Source of the DNA: Sphingobacteriaceae bacterium UBA6709
Lineage (GTDB): Bacteria > Bacteroidota > Bacteroidia > Sphingobacteriales > Sphingobacteriaceae
Assembly (NCBI GenBank): GCA_002454425.1
Contig: DKIV01000023.1
Coordinates: forward strand, 1-33,852
Length of the DNA stretch: 33,852 bases
Direction of reading: 5' to 3'
This document shows, one piece after another, positions 25,000 through 32,814 of this stretch (the first letter of the stretch is position 1; every line of letters starts with the position of its first letter). A program made the position numbers and the translations under genes. The notes beneath the pieces were generated by a model. It was not told the DNA's origin, searched no databases, and saw nothing but the letters and a program-made list of their open reading frames with translations.

Positions 25000-25392
25000 A
25001 TGAAAAAAAGAACAGTTGTTGTATTGGCTATTTGCGTGTTGGCGCTTCCGAATTTGCCGTTCATAAATAAATATATTGCGGTACAGATTGACGGTGATTA
25101 TTACCGGTATTCAAATAGAGACGGGTTCTATACCTATCTTCAGGACATGTCATTTAAAAGCCCCGGATTTTCAACCCGGGGACTCGAAAGGTTTAGTGAA
25201 CAAACGTCGCCTCCCCGGGAGGACAGAACGTTGTACCGACTTTATCATATCAACCCCCTGTGCTTCTGGCGATGGCATAAATACGTCGTTGAAGGAAGGC
25301 ATTTTGACTATATGGATTGGGAGGAAATCGAAAAGCGCAGAGACCTTGCTAATAAAGGGAATACGAAGTTGTCGAAATGGCAGGACTTTTAA
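25000..25392 (+). CDS. Small protein with a hydrophobic N-terminus, possible orphan immunity protein
   Basis: A protein of 130 residues. MKKRTVVVLAICVLALPNLPF is a signal anchor or signal peptide. It is followed by YIAVQIDGDYYRYSNRDGF, a Tyr-rich middle, INPLCFWRWHKYVVEGRHFD and YMDWEEIEKRR. I recall similar 'NPLxFWRW...DWxxIxxRR' proteins in Bacteroidota, often near secreted polymorphic toxins, which suggests an immunity role, but no function is proven. It starts 13 bases after the fragment ending at 24986. I prefer ATG 25000 over an upstream start at 24922, which would overlap that frame. Confidence 0.6.
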   Translation: MKKRTVVVLAICVLALPNLPFINKYIAVQIDGDYYRYSNRDGFYTYLQDMSFKSPGFSTRGLERFSEQTSPPREDRTLYRLYHINPLCFWRWHKYVVEGRHFDYMDWEEIEKRRDLANKGNTKLSKWQDF

Positions 25393-25623
25393 GAAGTTCA
25401 CCTCTCAACGAAAGCAGGATCAGCGCCGGAGAAAATTACTTGTTACTCCACGGGAAAGAAAACAGAAATAAACCCTGGCACAGACAGAAAGCTCATTTAA
25501 AGAGATCGAAGCTCTGAAGATTAAAATAAGCTACAGACTGCCAGCGGATAAAGAAAAAAAGCTCATCTGAATACCCATCTAAACCAAATCAGCATACTTC
25601 TGTTATTCAAGAAACATCAAGCT

Positions 25624-25803
25624 ATGATAAACGAAGAAGATTTGAAGAAAACAAACGACGACAGTAATGAACATCGCGACCAAATTGGCGAGAACACCGG
25701 CCACGATACTGAATTGTCGCGCGAAATTAAAACAGATCAGCACCAGCAGGAAAATTCTGACAGTTCTAATAAGGAGAAGGGGCCAGCGGGAGAAGATTTG
25801 TAA
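25624..25803 (+). CDS. Small hydrophilic protein of 59 residues
   Basis: A short frame MINEEDLKKTNDDSNEHRDQ... ending EKGPAGEDL. It is almost wholly charged or polar, with no hydrophobic core, so it is probably disordered. Such small acidic, Asn/Asp/Glu/Lys-rich proteins are common in Bacteroidota and some are stress-related. It is convergent with the Hsp70-like gene, 34 bases away. The 230 bases before it hold no other gene that I can support. Confidence 0.5.
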   Translation: MINEEDLKKTNDDSNEHRDQIGENTGHDTELSREIKTDQHQQENSDSSNKEKGPAGEDL

Positions 25804-25837
25804 AATACGCTCAACCGCAGAACGTAAATGAGACTAT

Positions 25838-27124
25838 TTAATTCGCTGTCAGCGGCGGCAATTTATTATCTTCTTCAAACAGGTAGCCGCTGTAGGCGAG
25901 GCCTTTAGCCACACTGATGAAATTATCACCGGAATTAAGAGGAATATCCGGAAATCTTAATCTGAAAAGATTTCTTATTGCGGGGATCATCGACGTTCCG
26001 CCTGTAAGGAACAGGCAGTCAATATCCTTTACTTTTATATCGTTTGTCGTCAGGAATTCGTCCAGGTAATTGCTGATCTTCATAAAGTCCTTACTGATTA
26101 TATCTTCATACTCCTTCACGGAAATCAGCTCATTGATTTCAATACCCGATCTGGAATACGTGAACGGCGAAGAGTTCCGGCTGGATAATTCAATCTTTGT
26201 TTGTTCAATAGCATGAAAAACCGAGTAGCCCAGATTCTGATTTACCAGGGTAATAAGGTTTTTTAGCATAGGATCCTTATCCGAAAAGTAATAATAATCT
26301 TCAATTTCGTTTTTTACCCGGACACTGTTAAAAAAGTTCATCTTATCCCAGGTACAAATGTTGGAAAAAAGTGATTTGGGCACATACAGGTACTTCCCCG
26401 GAACTGCCTGGTACCGGGTATTCTTACCGAAATAAGGAGTACCCTTTTCCCACATAAATGCCGAGTCAAAACTGTCGCCGCCGATATAGATACCACCGGT
26501 GGCCAGGAAGTTTTCTTTACGGTTCCGCCTGCCTGCGTTTACAGGATCAAGTACCAGGCAGGTGAAATCTGTTGTACCTCCGCCGAGGTCGGCCACCAGT
26601 ACCGTCTTTTTCTGAAGAAGTGTTTTCTCGTAAGCAAACGCCGCACCTATAGGTTCAAACTGGAAGCGAACGGCATCAAAGCCCGCCAGGTCAGCTGCCT
26701 TTTCCAGCCGGCTCTGCGCCAGGCTGTCCTTTTGCGTATCATCGTCATCAAAAAAAACAGGCCTGCCGATAACAGCCTTACGGCAGTCCTGCCCGGTTAC
26801 CTTGTCTGCTCTTAACTTCAGTTCTTTGAGGATCAATGCTACCAGGGCAGCTGCATTAAATCTTTTTCTGCCAATACGGGTTTCTGTAAAGCTGCTTCTG
26901 GATAAGATCTGTTTCACCGATTTGATAAAACGTCCCCTCATGCCGTCATGGAGGTATGCAGATATCGCTTCTTCACCAATAATGTATTCATCATCCTGGC
27001 CTTCGGGAAAATAAATGAGCGAGGGTACCATGATGGTGTTAGTGATCTCCCCCTTTTCCTCATCGAAAATGGATAAAGCGGAATTGGTGGTTCCAAAATC
27101 AATGCCGTATAAAAACTTTTTCAT
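25838..27124 (-). CDS. YegD-like Hsp70-family ATPase without substrate-binding domain
   Basis: A protein of 428 residues made of an Hsp70/actin-type nucleotide-binding domain only. Phosphate loop 1 is YGIDFGTTNSALSIFD (residues 6-21), the connecting region has VIGRPVFF and FEPIGAAFAYE, phosphate loop 2 is VADLGGGTTDFTCLVLD, and the adenosine motif is LFLTGGTSMIPAIRNLF. The C-terminal peptide-binding and lid domains of DnaK are absent, as in E. coli YegD, whose role is not well known. It has no DnaJ or GrpE neighbour and stands alone on the minus strand between the small acidic gene and the ISAs1 remnant. Hsp70-like ATPases occur in some conflict systems, but nothing here proves such a role. 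Confidence 0.88.
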   Translation of the reverse strand: MKKFLYGIDFGTTNSALSIFDEEKGEITNTIMVPSLIYFPEGQDDEYIIGEEAISAYLHDGMRGRFIKSVKQILSRSSFTETRIGRKRFNAAALVALILKELKLRADKVTGQDCRKAVIGRPVFFDDDDTQKDSLAQSRLEKAADLAGFDAVRFQFEPIGAAFAYEKTLLQKKTVLVADLGGGTTDFTCLVLDPVNAGRRNRKENFLATGGIYIGGDSFDSAFMWEKGTPYFGKNTRYQAVPGKYLYVPKSLFSNICTWDKMNFFNSVRVKNEIEDYYYFSDKDPMLKNLITLVNQNLGYSVFHAIEQTKIELSSRNSSPFTYSRSGIEINELISVKEYEDIISKDFMKISNYLDEFLTTNDIKVKDIDCLFLTGGTSMIPAIRNLFRLRFPDIPLNSGDNFISVAKGLAYSGYLFEEDNKLPPLTAN

Positions 27125-27337
27125 CTGAAATAGCAGGATGTAAACAGTAAGCAGGTCCGTTTAATCGGGCGGCGAAACTATGAAAAAAAAAAATTAAAAG
27201 GGAAAGACGAAGCAATTACGGGCAGGGCCAACGCATTAAAAACGGGAGAAATTAGTTCGGTTTCCACATTTTGATCGGTTTTGTGTCGATAAAAAAGGAT
27301 GTTGAATTGTCATTACGGAGTTGCCTTTGGATTAATT

Positions 27338-27770
27338 ATGGCAGCAAAAAAAACGTCTCTACACACCTATTTCGAACAGTTTTCAGATCATCGAGTTAAT
27401 CGAAACAAGAGACATTTACTGAGTGATATCATCATCCTTCCGGTTTTAGGTGTTTTATGCGGAGCCGAATCATGGGATTCTATAGAGAGCTTTGGTAAGA
27501 CCAAGATAGCCTTTCTGAAGAGCTTTTTGAAATTTCTGCACAGCGTCCCATCACACGATACGATTAATAGAGTTTTAGTGGATTACGTCCCAAATCTTTG
27601 AGAGCATGTTTGCTGAATGGGCTTCAGGTTTAAATAATGATGCTATTAAGAGAGAGGTTATCAGTATTGATGGGAAGAGTATACGTGGCTCAAAAGATAG
27701 CTTCCATGGACAAAGTCCGATCAGTGCCTGGGCTTCCAATAACGGCACTGTATCAGACTTCCAGAACTAA
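27338..27770 (+). pseudogene. Truncated and frameshifted ISAs1-family transposase
   Basis: The start MAAKKTSLHTYFEQFSDHRV with NKRHLLSDIIILPVLGVLCG and FLKFLHSVPSHDTINRVL is the N-terminal part of an ISAs1 (H-repeat) DDE transposase. A +1 frameshift at about 27600 is followed by FAEWASGLNNDAIKREVI and ISIDGKSIRGSKD with SPISAWASNNGTV. Homology then stops abruptly at about 27755, after which the stop comes at 27770. The remaining catalytic part is missing, so the element is dead. Confidence 0.85.
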
Positions 27771-27954
27771 AAAGAATCTTTGACATCTAAAATAGTCCCC
27801 CCCAAAACAAAGAGACTGATCATTTCTTCAATGATACAGCCTCTTTTAGTTCATTTTGATATTGAATTTTGCGGGGTGAATAGGTCTCTATTAGAACACT
27901 TAGAGGGTGTTTGGGATGTAATTAAAGAAATTGTCAAAAGCAAATCAGAGGTTT
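27771..27954 (+). pseudogene. Fragment of an unknown protein, related to 30049-30120
   Basis: In the same frame as the second half of the transposase remnant, codons run from KESLTSKIVPPKTKRLIISS to NRSLLEHLEGVWDVIKEIVK and stop at 27952-27954. The last part matches a second fragment after the reverse-transcriptase gene (NGSVLEHLSDIFDILKQIM). I do not know the parent protein. An ATG at 27831 would give a 40-residue peptide, but a gene remnant is more likely. Confidence 0.45.
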
Positions 27955-28126
27955 AATTGCATAAAACGTAGGCGACGAGAAGATCATCACAATTACTTCA
28001 TTGTGATAAAACGGGCATCCTAAAGCTTGTAAATCGCCTTGGCGACCTAATTAGGAGCCTTATTATAATTTGGGGCTTTGATAGATAATCCAATAAAAGG
28101 TATCTTGGCTTTATAAGCTTCATCAC
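27955..28126 (+). ncRNA. Structured leader of the reverse-transcriptase gene, candidate template RNA
   Basis: The 172 bases before the reverse transcriptase fold well by eye: a perfect 8-bp hairpin (ATCACAAT at 27986-27993, ATTGTGAT at 28000-28007, 6-base loop). An outer pairing AGGCGA (near 27969) with TCGCCT (near 28027) encloses it, and further short complementary segments follow, such as TCGCC-TT-GGCGA. No open frame covers it. Several defence reverse transcriptases use a linked non-coding RNA as template, so this is a candidate. A plain untranslated leader is the alternative. Confidence 0.4.
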
Positions 28127-29749
28127 ATGGATTTAAACAATCTGCTAACCAAAGGTTATTTTCCGGAAGAGCTAATTCCGCCGTTTACAACAGAGGATCT
28201 CGGTATTGTGCAGGATGATATTATTCGTTCTATTGATACTTTTGACCCAATTGCAGGGAGGGCCAGGAAAGTGATAACAAAAATGACCCATTTTTCGGTG
28301 CCTAAAATTAAAGCCTACCGCCGCACTTTAGGAATACCGCATCCACTTCATTTTACAAGACTTTCAAATACGATTGTTAATAATTGGGCGGCCATTTTAC
28401 TACATTGTTCCTCATCAACAATATCGCTTTCTCCAGTTAAGACGAAGATGGGCGCTTCACGTGCTGTGCTAAAACCGAGTTTTAAGAATACAACAAGAGA
28501 AAAAATTATTCGCTCTACGGGAAATCGCTATCTCTTGAAAATTGACATCGCTAAATTTTACAGCTCAATTTACACTCATAGTATCCCTTGGGCTTTACAT
28601 ACGAAACCAATAGCTAAGGTTCACAGAAATAGAACACCTTATTACGGCAATGCCCTTGATGAAGATTGTCGCAAAATGCAGGACGGACAAACGATTGGGT
28701 TGCCGATTGGTCCTGATACAAGCCGAATAATTTCTGAAATTATTCTTTCGTCCATTGATAGAGATATTCAAACTGAACTGGGCTATTTAAACGGGGTGAG
28801 GGTTGTTGATGATTACCACCTTTATTTTAGATCACGCGGTGAACTTGAAAAAGGGCGGGCAATTGTCAGTAGAACTTTGAAAGATTTTGAATTAGAATTG
28901 AATCAGAACAAAGAGCAATTATTGGAATTGCCTGAAATAATAGAAAGTGAGTGGTTTGCGGAAATAAGAGAGTTTAAATTTCGTAATCGCTGGGATTATC
29001 AACGAAAAGATTTGATCACTTTTTTCGATACGGTAACTAACTATACCCGTAAATATCCGGGAGATATAGTAATGACCTATGCAATGTCCAAGTTAAGATT
29101 TACAGTCTTTAGTTTAAAAAACTGGTCTGTTTTACAGTCTTTGATGCTGAACTCATTGCTGATTGAGCCAAAAATTCTGCCATATGTGGCACAAAATCTT
29201 CTTAGTTATCATTTAAAAGGTCATCCTGTAAATGTACCCGTCGTTACGGATGCTTTAGTGCAACTAATAGAATATCATCTTGACTTAGTAAACGATTTTG
29301 AAGTCGCTTGGGCATTGTGGATTGCGAAATCTCTTAATCTTACTTTACCAGCAACGCTGGCAGCAAGATTGTCGGCAGTTGAAAACCCGATAATTGTATT
29401 AGTTACTCTGGATTTGCATGAGAGTGGTTTGTTACCTGGTATTGATAAAACGCATTGGATTTCATTGCTAACTACAGACAATCTCTATAATGAACATTGG
29501 CTTATTTCATACGAGGCTTACAGATTAGGTTGGCTAACTGGTCCTACGGATCATGTTACTGTTGATCCGTTTTTTAAACTGCTAAAGGATAATGACGTTG
29601 CCTTTTATAAGGCCCGGCGGACTCTCGATCTCTCCAAAGTTAAAGTGACGAATTCACCAGAATACTTCGCACCAGAGGACGAGGAAGAAGATGATGATAG
29701 CGAAACCGATAGCGTATTTAATGCTGTAGTTCCACCTTTACCGGTGTAA
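28127..29749 (+). CDS. Reverse transcriptase of the UG/Abi (defence-associated) class
   Basis: An RNA-directed DNA polymerase of 540 residues. The fingers/palm occupy about 60-270: motif A LLKIDIAKFYSSIYTHSIPW (D140), motif B GLPIGPDTSRIISEIILSS (191-209), motif C VRVVDDYHLYF with catalytic D228-D229 (VVDD in place of YADD), then LELNQNKEQLLEL. The catalytic triad D140/D228/D229 is intact. FYxSIYTHSIPWAL is characteristic of the UG/Abi branch (AbiA, AbiK, Abi-P2, DRT) rather than retrons, group II introns or DGRs. Residues 280-515 are mostly helical without a known enzyme domain, as in that branch, and the tail is acidic. There is no maturase, endonuclease or retron effector. An anti-phage role is inferred; I cannot assign a DRT subtype. 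Confidence 0.88.
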   Translation: MDLNNLLTKGYFPEELIPPFTTEDLGIVQDDIIRSIDTFDPIAGRARKVITKMTHFSVPKIKAYRRTLGIPHPLHFTRLSNTIVNNWAAILLHCSSSTISLSPVKTKMGASRAVLKPSFKNTTREKIIRSTGNRYLLKIDIAKFYSSIYTHSIPWALHTKPIAKVHRNRTPYYGNALDEDCRKMQDGQTIGLPIGPDTSRIISEIILSSIDRDIQTELGYLNGVRVVDDYHLYFRSRGELEKGRAIVSRTLKDFELELNQNKEQLLELPEIIESEWFAEIREFKFRNRWDYQRKDLITFFDTVTNYTRKYPGDIVMTYAMSKLRFTVFSLKNWSVLQSLMLNSLLIEPKILPYVAQNLLSYHLKGHPVNVPVVTDALVQLIEYHLDLVNDFEVAWALWIAKSLNLTLPATLAARLSAVENPIIVLVTLDLHESGLLPGIDKTHWISLLTTDNLYNEHWLISYEAYRLGWLTGPTDHVTVDPFFKLLKDNDVAFYKARRTLDLSKVKVTNSPEYFAPEDEEEDDDSETDSVFNAVVPPLPV

Positions 29750-29781
29750 TTGCCGGAAGAACATGATGATGATATCCCATT

Positions 29782-29988
29782 TTAGCATACAGTATAATCA
29801 TAGAAATAGCCATTTAAAATATAAGTTACAATATATTCTGCCGGTGGGTTACCCCATGTTCTAAACCTTCCCTTCTCAGAAATTAAATGAAGGTTCTTGA
29901 TAGCTCTTGAACAAATAACATATAATAGCTTGAGCTGCGTTTGTATCCGCGTCATTAGAATGAGGTACGTAATCTTGCAATAAAGCAA
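29782..29988 (-). pseudogene. Possible C-terminal remnant of a UvrD-like helicase
   Basis: On the minus strand a frame reads QTQLKLLYVICSRAIKNLHL followed by ISEKGRFRTWGNPPAEYI. The block LLYVxCSRAxKNLxLxSE is the conserved motif VI region of UvrD/Rep/PcrA-type helicases (VAYVACTRAKENL in others). Only the last about 45 residues remain and no frame continues upstream, apart from a weak DYVPHSNDADTNAA in another frame. It could come from a defence helicase such as GajB, but the piece is too short to say. Confidence 0.45.
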
Positions 29989-30048
29989 AAGCGATAACTG
30001 TATTGAATTCTGTTCCTTTTTAGATTTATTTGATTGAACATCTGGCGT

Positions 30049-30120
30049 GTGAATGGGAGTGTATTAGAACACCTGAGTGATATTTTCGATATATTGAAGC
30101 AAATAATGGTAGAGCATTAA
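30049..30120 (+). pseudogene. Second fragment related to the one before the reverse transcriptase
   Basis: Codons read VNGSVLEHLSDIFDILKQIM then VEH and a stop, paralogous to VNRSLLEHLEGVWDVIKEIV at 27876-27935. Another frame right after it continues ALNTSAPEGTVSNQLIEDLR and RQAKLDE. No intact gene exists between 29750 and 30400; the stretch is best read as gene debris. Confidence 0.4.
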
Positions 30121-30400
30121 ATACGTCTGCTCCCGAAGGGACAGTTTCGAACCAATTGATTGAGGATTTGAGACGGCAGGCTAAGCTTGATGAATAGAAG
30201 GTCAAACCTACTCAGCTGATCATTATTTTGGGAACAACGAATAGATTGTGCTTGACAGGTGATAATAAATAGTTATCTATTGTTGAAAACGAACTTGAAT
30301 TTCATCTGAATCGAACTAACATCTCTATTATTCGATCGCTCTAGTGGGCACATTGTCATAGTAAGTGCGGACTAGTCAACGTTCTTTAACAAAGTTCACT

Positions 30401-32554
30401 TTACGATGAATTGCCTTGCGCGCTGTCGAAGCGTTTTTCATAACATTGCATGAACAAAGTCGCATACTGCTCGTCTTCCATTTTAGAACGGTCATCTATA
30501 GCGTTGATATTGCCATCGGCTGGTTTATAACCAGTCCTTTTTAAGATTTCATAAATAGGTTCCGGATCAATCAACCTGGTGATACTTTCGTAAGTTTTTT
30601 CCGTAAAAGCCCCTTTATAAACTTCGTGGGTACCGTCGCTACTCCAACTCATAGTGGTAGGGATAAAGACTTTGATCAATCGAATTGCCTGGGCCGGGTT
30701 TCCAGCCAGTACTTTTTCTATATCCTTACGAAGTGCCTCGGGGTCATGATCCTTAAACCAGATCAGCATGCGCCATAGATGGCCATCGGACATGATTGTG
30801 AAAAAGGTATCGATACGCGCGGTTTCCCGAAAACGGTCTATGAAATACTTTTCAATGATATGTTGATCGGCTTCAGAAAGCAGCTTTGGATCTGCTTTCT
30901 CATTCTTATAGAGCAGCCAATAGTTGATTTCCATTGCAAAATCGAAGCTCGGGGTACCGTCATAAATATCCATCGCCTGGTAAACACGCTTATCCCTCTC
31001 CTGGTTAACGATCAGTTGGGCGATGACCTTGGCGCCCTCTGCACGACTGGTATAAGAACTGAACTCACCTTCCTCAACCGGCAGGTTCGCGCCCATTCGA
31101 ACGAGGATGCCAGCTAATTTTTCGGACTGTAAAGCGTTCATACGGTCTTCCCATATCCGTATCTTAAAGATTGTATCTGCAATCTCTGTAGACCCGAACA
31201 CCGTTTTCATTTTTTCGGTAGCTTCGTCTAATGGCAAAACCATCAGGTCGCGCAAAAACTCCTGAAAATCGTTATCTGATATATCGCCCTGAATCACGGC
31301 ATAGGTAAAATAACGCTCGAAATATTTGCCAGAACAGATACGTTTATCGCGATACCAGTCCCGCCAGCTATCATCGGCATAGCCGCTATTCGTGTTGATG
31401 TATCTATACTGCGGGAAAAGTTCTTCCCAGACATTGGTAATGCGTTGCTGGTCTTTTACGGAAAATGCGGTCAATAACGCCTTGATATCACTTATGACTT
31501 TATCTTTGTCCGGGGTGTCCTTGGTTACCCTAACGCGCTCACGTGTGTTGTCTGTCAGAAAATGAGCGGAGTTCGTGCGCATAAAGTCATAGGCTTGCGG
31601 ATAAAATACTTTGAGTGCTTCGGCCAACATCAGGTCGGTCAGGGAAACTTCGCCCTGCAACAAAGGCAAGGCAAAGAACAGAGAGTTGGCATACCGCAAT
31701 GCGAGCCGGGGATTGACCATCGCCGGGATAAAGCTCTCATCAAATACAGCCCAAAAGCGGTTAACTTCATCTTGTGTCAATTCTATTTTGACTTGCCTGA
31801 TCGCCTCGTCGATCAGATCCATCGCATATTTGATCAATGCCTGCCGGGTTGCTTTGGGAATTACAAGCGGGGCCTGGATGATCTTTTCCAAGAATTGGTA
31901 ACCGGTATTTTTCTGTCCGTCACCATATAGTGGGGCTAAGGCTCCTGCCACCATTTCGTCATCAAAAGCCAGTACATAAGTGGTGTTGTAAAAATCACCA
32001 ACGAGTTTGATCAGCTTGAACAGGTACTGGACCTCTTTTACATCCAAGCGATCGATATCGTCCACAAAGACAACGATCCGTTTTCCCGAATCTTTAATGG
32101 CCTGGTTTACCCGTTCTTTGAGTTGCTCGGTGGTAACGTCATTGAGCCTTTTGCCAAAGTTGACGAGGTTCGGTAAACCTATGCCGGCAAATTTAATGCT
32201 ACCGATCAGATCGCCATAGTCGCTCAAAAGCTTGCCGATATTCTCTTTAGGCTTTTTAATAGAGGTGTTCAGTGCGGCTGCAATGGTAGCAAAGAATGCT
32301 TTTAACAGGTGTTCCTGGTCGCTGAACAGCCAGGGGTTAAAATCCACGCTCACATTGTCTTCCGGCGCAAGCTCCGCTTTGATAAAATTCATCACAGAGG
32401 TCTTACCTTCGCCCCATTTTCCGTATAGTCCGATCACCAAGGAAGCTTCAGCAGCGTTAAGTGTTACTATATTGGCGATGCGCTTGGCAAAACCGTAGCG
32501 TTGAAAGCGGTCTTCGGTTTGTGTGATCTTCGGTTTATCGGAATTGAAAGACAT
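30401..32554 (-). CDS. KAP-family P-loop NTPase
   Basis: A STAND-like KAP NTPase of 717 residues from ATG 32554. The Walker A is GLYGKWGEGKTS (about residues 42-53), followed by the family block VDFNPWLFSDQEHLLKAFF, Walker B RIVVFVDDIDRLD (about 159-171) and TYVLAFDDEMV. The C-terminal 400 residues are helical with no known enzyme domain and probably sense or transmit. KAP proteins are named after Kidins220/ARMS and PifA; PifA of F plasmid excludes phage T7, so a defence role is plausible. Membrane helices inserted in some KAP domains are not evident here, apart from a weak IKFAGIGLPNLVNFG segment. I reject the TTG start at 32611 because a -7 box lies inside that extension. Confidence 0.88.
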   Translation of the reverse strand: MSFNSDKPKITQTEDRFQRYGFAKRIANIVTLNAAEASLVIGLYGKWGEGKTSVMNFIKAELAPEDNVSVDFNPWLFSDQEHLLKAFFATIAAALNTSIKKPKENIGKLLSDYGDLIGSIKFAGIGLPNLVNFGKRLNDVTTEQLKERVNQAIKDSGKRIVVFVDDIDRLDVKEVQYLFKLIKLVGDFYNTTYVLAFDDEMVAGALAPLYGDGQKNTGYQFLEKIIQAPLVIPKATRQALIKYAMDLIDEAIRQVKIELTQDEVNRFWAVFDESFIPAMVNPRLALRYANSLFFALPLLQGEVSLTDLMLAEALKVFYPQAYDFMRTNSAHFLTDNTRERVRVTKDTPDKDKVISDIKALLTAFSVKDQQRITNVWEELFPQYRYINTNSGYADDSWRDWYRDKRICSGKYFERYFTYAVIQGDISDNDFQEFLRDLMVLPLDEATEKMKTVFGSTEIADTIFKIRIWEDRMNALQSEKLAGILVRMGANLPVEEGEFSSYTSRAEGAKVIAQLIVNQERDKRVYQAMDIYDGTPSFDFAMEINYWLLYKNEKADPKLLSEADQHIIEKYFIDRFRETARIDTFFTIMSDGHLWRMLIWFKDHDPEALRKDIEKVLAGNPAQAIRLIKVFIPTTMSWSSDGTHEVYKGAFTEKTYESITRLIDPEPIYEILKRTGYKPADGNINAIDDRSKMEDEQYATLFMQCYEKRFDSAQGNSS

Positions 32555-32578
32555 GAAATAATCTGGTATAAATTCATT

Positions 32579-32586
32579 CAAATTTA
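32579..32586 (-). promoter_or_regulatory. -7 promoter element of the KAP NTPase gene
   Basis: TAAATTTG on the minus strand is an exact Bacteroidota TAnnTTTG element. The implied start near 32572 leaves about 18 bases to the ATG at 32554. A TTG lies 22 bases upstream, slightly more than the usual spacing. Confidence 0.5.
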
Positions 32587-32814
32587 CCAAAACCTTTGGT
32601 TGTACGAACAACTAAAATCGTTGCTATTATTTTATCCTAGGAGATGATCGTGGTAGTGGCTATTTATGTGTTAAAAATTAGATTTGTTCTCATTTTAAAT
32701 CAATCGTTCGACAATGTAATAAAGATCCTTGTAGCTCCTGAGGTATTCGAATGACTATTGGCAATCCGGGCAAAGGCATATTTAGTGATCAAAAAGAAAA
32801 GTACGTAGCTCTTA

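Noticed and set aside
28127..29749. Retron or diversity-generating retroelement
   Set aside because: No msr-msd pattern with a retron effector was seen. There is no template/variable repeat pair, and the motif set fits the UG/Abi branch better.
28127..29749. Group II intron maturase
   Set aside because: No maturase X domain or HNH endonuclease follows the palm, and no domain V-like RNA structure was found near the ends.
29782..29988. Reading the minus-strand frame after the reverse transcriptase as an intact small gene
   Set aside because: It looks like the last piece of a larger helicase, and no start or body is present.
32555..32611. TTG-initiated 19-residue extension of the KAP protein
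   Set aside because: It contains an exact -7 promoter element (32579-32586), and the ATG at 32554 starts a normal KAP N-terminus.
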